Source: Oscillospiraceae bacterium (GTDB lineage: Bacteria > Bacillota > Clostridia > Oscillospirales > Oscillospiraceae). From it: a stretch of DNA of 64,000 nt. Made by a program: the position numbers and the translations under genes. The notes below the pieces were generated by a model. It had not been told where the DNA came from. It worked only from the letters and a program-made list of their open reading frames with translations, and searched no databases. The DNA is taken from NCBI GenBank assembly GCA_009777775.1, contig WRLE01000003.1, positions 62,001 through 126,000 on the forward strand, in the 5' to 3' direction. Of this stretch, positions 60,473-64,000 are shown in pieces; positions within the stretch are counted from its first letter, which is position 1; every line of letters starts with the position of its first letter.

Positions 60473-61522
60473 ATGTTAACTGCAGGAGAAAATTTCCTAA
60501 GAGCGGCGAGAGGGCAGCAACCAGAATACCTCCCAACATATAGCCTCTTTTGGGGAAATAATGGCGCACCTTTTTTCAGACCACAACCAGATGAAAATGG
60601 GGTAATGCGCAACATCTTTGGTGTCGAATCAGTCAGAGATCAAGGTGGGATTACAGAAGCAGCGATGCCAAAAACCTGGGACTTCGTATTAGATGACATC
60701 AGAAAATGGGGCGATGTCATCAAACTACCAAATCCCGATGACATAAGCCAACGGGAATGGGAAGATGCTGCGAAACAAGCCAGAGACAACCATGATTGGG
60801 AGCTTCCCTTTGGTGGTGGAGCTGGTAACCCTGGAGTCTTCCAAGTGTTAATGGGTGTGATGGGTTTCACTGAAGGTCTTGTTGCTTGTTTGGAAGAACC
60901 AGAGGTTGTGAAAGAATTCTTCGCATATATCATGGACTACACCATCAAAATGGCGAAAAGTTATGCATTCTATTTTAAGCCTCAATATACGAACCTTGCC
61001 GATGACATAGCCCACGAACATGCTCCATTTGTATCATTGGAAGTTTTTCAAGACCTTTTTGCTCCTTGCTGGAGAGCGTATTATGATGTCTTTAGAGCCG
61101 ATGATGTGGTGTTAGGCCATCATAATTGTGGCTGGTTTGAACCCTTGCTAGAAGACCTTGTAAGTATGGGTGTTACTTTCTGGAATCCGGTACAGTCTTC
61201 CAACGATGCATTCGCAATCAAAGAAAAGTATGGCAACAATCTTGTATTGTGCCAAGGTTTTGAAAGTCGTTTCACTAAAGCTGGTACGGTTACCGAGGAA
61301 GAAATTAGAACGCAATTTAGGGAATACGTCACGAAAATTGCAGCTGGCGGAGGCTGGGCATACAGCGGCAGAAGCGGTCGTCGTCCTGATTTACCACCCC
61401 TTGATACACCACCGGAAGAGCCGGTATATTCAGCATTTACCGACAACTTCTACCTTGACAGACGTATTGGTGTATGGGTAAACGATGAGTTTATCAAAAT
61501 GCAATACAATTTTTACGATTAA
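60473..61522 (+). CDS. Uroporphyrinogen decarboxylase-family protein (methyltransferase type)
   Basis: URO-D superfamily TIM-barrel protein of 349 residues. In anaerobic Clostridia this branch is usually a corrinoid methyltransferase (MtaA/CmuA-like) rather than a haem enzyme. Visible family segments are the N-terminal GENFLRAARGQQPEYLPTYS, a central PFVSLEVFQDLFAPCW, VVLGHHNCGWFEPLLEDLVS with the His-x-Cys pair that can bind zinc, and a GVTFWNPVQSS strand. The UroD N-terminal RPVWFMRQAGR-type motif is missing, supporting a methyltransferase. AAATTGGAGG precedes the ATG. No corrinoid protein gene is adjacent, so its partner lies elsewhere. Confidence 0.82.
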   Translation: MLTAGENFLRAARGQQPEYLPTYSLFWGNNGAPFFRPQPDENGVMRNIFGVESVRDQGGITEAAMPKTWDFVLDDIRKWGDVIKLPNPDDISQREWEDAAKQARDNHDWELPFGGGAGNPGVFQVLMGVMGFTEGLVACLEEPEVVKEFFAYIMDYTIKMAKSYAFYFKPQYTNLADDIAHEHAPFVSLEVFQDLFAPCWRAYYDVFRADDVVLGHHNCGWFEPLLEDLVSMGVTFWNPVQSSNDAFAIKEKYGNNLVLCQGFESRFTKAGTVTEEEIRTQFREYVTKIAAGGGWAYSGRSGRRPDLPPLDTPPEEPVYSAFTDNFYLDRRIGVWVNDEFIKMQYNFYD

Positions 61523-61549
61523 AACAGGTTTTGTGGATAAAGAAATAAT

Positions 61550-61585
61550 AGCAACAGGAGCGAAATGACATCCGCTCCTGTTGCT
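61550..61585. terminator. Bidirectional terminator
   Basis: Thirteen-base perfect arms (61550-61562 and 61573-61585) around ten bases, followed by CGTTATTTTCG, between convergent genes. Confidence 0.8.
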
Positions 61586-61644
61586 CGTTATTTTCGTATA
61601 TTGTACATTACCAAACTGTTATTTATTTCTTGATAATATAAAAC

Positions 61645-64000
61645 TCATTGCGAAAGATATTCATGAAACCTTGTGAGCATTGTAGCAAATTCTGCTCGAG
61701 TGGCTTCGCTTCTTGGGTCGAATATGTTGTTTAGTTTTCCATTGATAATTTCTGCACAGTATAAATTTTGTACAGCATTTTTTGCATAATCAGCTATATC
61801 AGCTTCGTCTGCGAAATTTTGGTAGGGAGTTACAGTTGGCAGTTCTAGTCCGATATAATCAGCGTAGCGATTGAATATGACTGCAAGATCCTGGCGAGTG
61901 ATGTTGTCAGTTGGTCCGAATCTGCCATTGCCGTAACCTTCAACTATTCCGCATTCTGCTGCCCACATCACAGCTCCATAATACCATGCGATTTCAGTAA
62001 CGTCGGTGAAGAACATTGGATTGGACAAATCGGTAGTATAACTATTGCTAGTATTATTATGACCATCATCGTTTTCGGAGTTGATACTGTTGCTCATTTC
62101 TGTTTTTATTTCATCTTCCATTTTCGCTATTCGAGCAGAATCGATTCTATACAGAACGGTTACAATCATGGCTCTAGTTGTTGAAATGTTTGGTGAAAAT
62201 AGCATGGGCTCTGTACTGGTTCCGATCATTAAACCCTGGCTATATGAATACATCACATAATTATAGAACCAGTCGCTTTCTTTTATATCGGCGAAGGGGT
62301 TTTTCGAAGTGAAATCAGAACCAGGAACCGTTCCATCGTCTATTTCTGTTGCTCCGGTACTGTCTTCTGTATCGCTTGCATCATCGCTACTCGAGGGTGT
62401 TGGTGTTGGAATGCTTACACCGCCGCCACCGCCACCGCCACTAATTCCAGTGCCACCACCATTGTTATTGTTTCCATTATTTGGAGAATCCGTTGGATCA
62501 GGTTCCTGTTGCGAATGAGAAGGGTCTGGTGATGCAGGTTCAGAGGGAGTTGTCGTAGGATCTGATGGCGTCGGCTCGGAGGGCGTTGTCGAAGGTTCCG
62601 ATGGAGTAGGTTCAGGGGGAGCCGTTGTGGGTTCAGGTTGTGTCGGTTCATTACCAGGTTTGGGTATATAATCCGCAAAGGCATATGCCGAACCTTCGGG
62701 TAATCGAGCCATCAAATTCCGAGAAGGGTCGTTTAACATACTCATAAAGTAGTCATATGCCTTATCAATATCGGGATATCCTGCTCTTTTTCCTGCAATC
62801 AAAGCAATGCGTAAATCCAGACCATAACCCCAGTTGGGTATCTCAATTGGCGTACCATCGGGATTTTGCCAATTGCTTTCGTACAGCTCTTTCCATGTCT
62901 CAAAAAACTCTGGTATAACACCAGATGACCCGACTCGTTTGCCAACTATAATCCAATATCCCGGGAGGTACTCAGGAGGGAAGTCGGTTTCTTCAATGGC
63001 AGGATGGAATAAATAGTGTATCATCGAATCTCTAACAACTGCACCAAGTTCAGGGTTGTTTGAATCAATCCTTTGCTCTATGGCATGCTGTAGTGACCAG
63101 ACCATGTATGCACCCATCCAAGGAGCTGTCCGTATATCGCCATTTGATTCAAAACTGTTACCCATGCGGACGAAACCAAGAGGGGAGTGGGTATTTCTCA
63201 CAAGCTCATCCATGCCACTTAGGTTGTTTCCGACGATTTTCATAAAATATTCTTTATATGGAGCTCCATCTGGCAAGTAATAGGCAGCATCAACCACATC
63301 ACGAAGCCCCCATGCAATACCGCGCAACTGGTTGTTCCAGAGCATACCTTTGTCACCGTTTCTCAGTATAGCACCAGGTTCAACATAACCGGGATAGGTG
63401 GATAGTATTACATGGTTTGCCCGAAACATCATTTCGTCGCTGTAATATCTGTCACCTGTTACGAGATAGGGGATATATACATATGAAGGAGCGTGACTGT
63501 TATAAAAAAGGTTTATTGCGCCTTTTAGATTGTTTAAAGGTTTGTCATGTGATCCAGCGCGGGAGTCCAACCAGTAGTTTGGTATTTCGTCTAAAGTAAC
63601 AAGCTGTGATGGGTCGTTTTTCGCAAAATGCATCGCCCATGAGCCCGCTAGGTCACCTAAAGACATGGTTTGCTCCCTGAGCTCAGGGGTTTGGTGAACC
63701 ATAAAACGCGCTGCCCATCTAGGATAGGGACCTAGCTCGGGTCTGCCTCCCGTCGAAGTCATGGCTACATATACTGAAGAAAAACCTAGAGGATCGGCAC
63801 CTTCCCAGTCACCGTAGCCAACCAAGCTAGCGGTACTATATACATTAGACATATATTCAGGAATTGCATTTGCTTCAATAAAAGGAGCGAAATCTGTTAT
63901 GACTCTTGAACTGGTAAAGCCGCCAAGCTCAATTGTTTTCCTCCATCTGGCACCATATTGGTGGTAAAAGACGGTTTCCCAGCTTTCGTTTTCAAAGTTT
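61645..64000 (-). CDS. Large SLH-domain surface protein, 5' part beyond window
   Basis: The frame stays open through the right edge, so the N-terminus and signal peptide lie outside. The visible 785 residues start with a soluble domain (WETVFYHQYGARWRKTIELG, then ELGPYPRWAARFMVHQTPEL), rich in Trp and Tyr, whose family I do not recognise; it resembles helical-barrel carbohydrate-active enzymes only in general character. A Pro/Thr/Ser/Glu-rich linker with repeated TPSEPT-type words (about 62390-62660) and a Gly-rich stretch follow. Three SLH-type units end the protein (NPFADIKESDWFYNYVMY, FFTDVTEIAWYYGAVMWAAE, NFADEADIADYAKNAVQNLY), anchoring it to the cell wall. Confidence 0.8.
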   Translation of the reverse strand, partial: NFENESWETVFYHQYGARWRKTIELGGFTSSRVITDFAPFIEANAIPEYMSNVYSTASLVGYGDWEGADPLGFSSVYVAMTSTGGRPELGPYPRWAARFMVHQTPELREQTMSLGDLAGSWAMHFAKNDPSQLVTLDEIPNYWLDSRAGSHDKPLNNLKGAINLFYNSHAPSYVYIPYLVTGDRYYSDEMMFRANHVILSTYPGYVEPGAILRNGDKGMLWNNQLRGIAWGLRDVVDAAYYLPDGAPYKEYFMKIVGNNLSGMDELVRNTHSPLGFVRMGNSFESNGDIRTAPWMGAYMVWSLQHAIEQRIDSNNPELGAVVRDSMIHYLFHPAIEETDFPPEYLPGYWIIVGKRVGSSGVIPEFFETWKELYESNWQNPDGTPIEIPNWGYGLDLRIALIAGKRAGYPDIDKAYDYFMSMLNDPSRNLMARLPEGSAYAFADYIPKPGNEPTQPEPTTAPPEPTPSEPSTTPSEPTPSDPTTTPSEPASPDPSHSQQEPDPTDSPNNGNNNNGGGTGISGGGGGGGVSIPTPTPSSSDDASDTEDSTGATEIDDGTVPGSDFTSKNPFADIKESDWFYNYVMYSYSQGLMIGTSTEPMLFSPNISTTRAMIVTVLYRIDSARIAKMEDEIKTEMSNSINSENDDGHNNTSNSYTTDLSNPMFFTDVTEIAWYYGAVMWAAECGIVEGYGNGRFGPTDNITRQDLAVIFNRYADYIGLELPTVTPYQNFADEADIADYAKNAVQNLYCAEIINGKLNNIFDPRSEATRAEFATMLTRFHEYLSQ

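Overview
The window looks like a chromosomal segment of a low-GC Gram-positive bacterium, most likely an anaerobic Clostridia (Bacillota). Pointers are AT-rich DNA with strong AGGAGG-type ribosome binding sites, a WalRK-YycHI signalling operon, lipoproteins and SLH-domain surface proteins, a MalFG-type sugar importer with a multi-sugar ATPase, and TTGACA-17-TATAAT promoters. No rRNA, prophage or transposase gene is visible. One tRNA-Gly is present.

Layout. (1) 1-5.4 kb is a cluster of toxin-antitoxin-like modules: an ADP-ribosyltransferase-like DUF3990 gene cut by the window edge, Phd/PIN, HicB/HicA, a hicA remnant, RelB/RelE and a HipA-like kinase. (2) 5.4-35 kb is mainly housekeeping: a YibE/F protein with a probable internal deletion, an SLH-anchored metallophosphatase, a WYL regulator, a sugar ABC importer, a fused PPK2, a NUDIX hydrolase with walR-walK-yycH-yycI, tsf and rpsB, trmL and recQ, a trigger-factor-like lipoprotein, tRNA-Gly, pgi, a beta-helix acyltransferase and a GHL10-amidase exported enzyme. 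Several families of short repeats sit between these genes. (3) 36.5-58.9 kb is a type 1 BREX phage-defence locus with all six core genes: brxA, brxB, brxC, pglX, pglZ and brxL. It is interrupted twice: by an antisense DUF4143 ATPase between brxC and pglX, and by a 6-kb island between pglX and pglZ. (4) 59-64 kb holds a probable DNA-alkylation-repair remnant, an alpha/beta hydrolase, a uroporphyrinogen-decarboxylase-like methyltransferase and the 3' part of a large SLH surface protein.

The BREX locus is the most interesting part. The island carries a large ABC-type ATPase, a DUF3990/DUF3791 module, three MNT nucleotidyltransferases, a HEPN protein and a zinc-finger antitoxin-like protein. It is bounded by the 3' end of the intact pglX and by a second, diverged 3' pglX fragment, and a tiny third pglX remnant lies inside it. 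This pattern suggests allele replacement or cassette capture at pglX. PglZ carries an extra N-terminal DUF4145/HEPN-like domain with an RX4H motif, of the kind found at the start of type I restriction HsdR subunits. Three identical 12-bp palindromes, 39 and 40 bp apart, lie in the divergent region between the DUF4143 ATPase and pglX and look like an operator array for a regulator that could not be identified here.

All calls come from reading the sequence and from memory of protein families. No database search or structure prediction was run.
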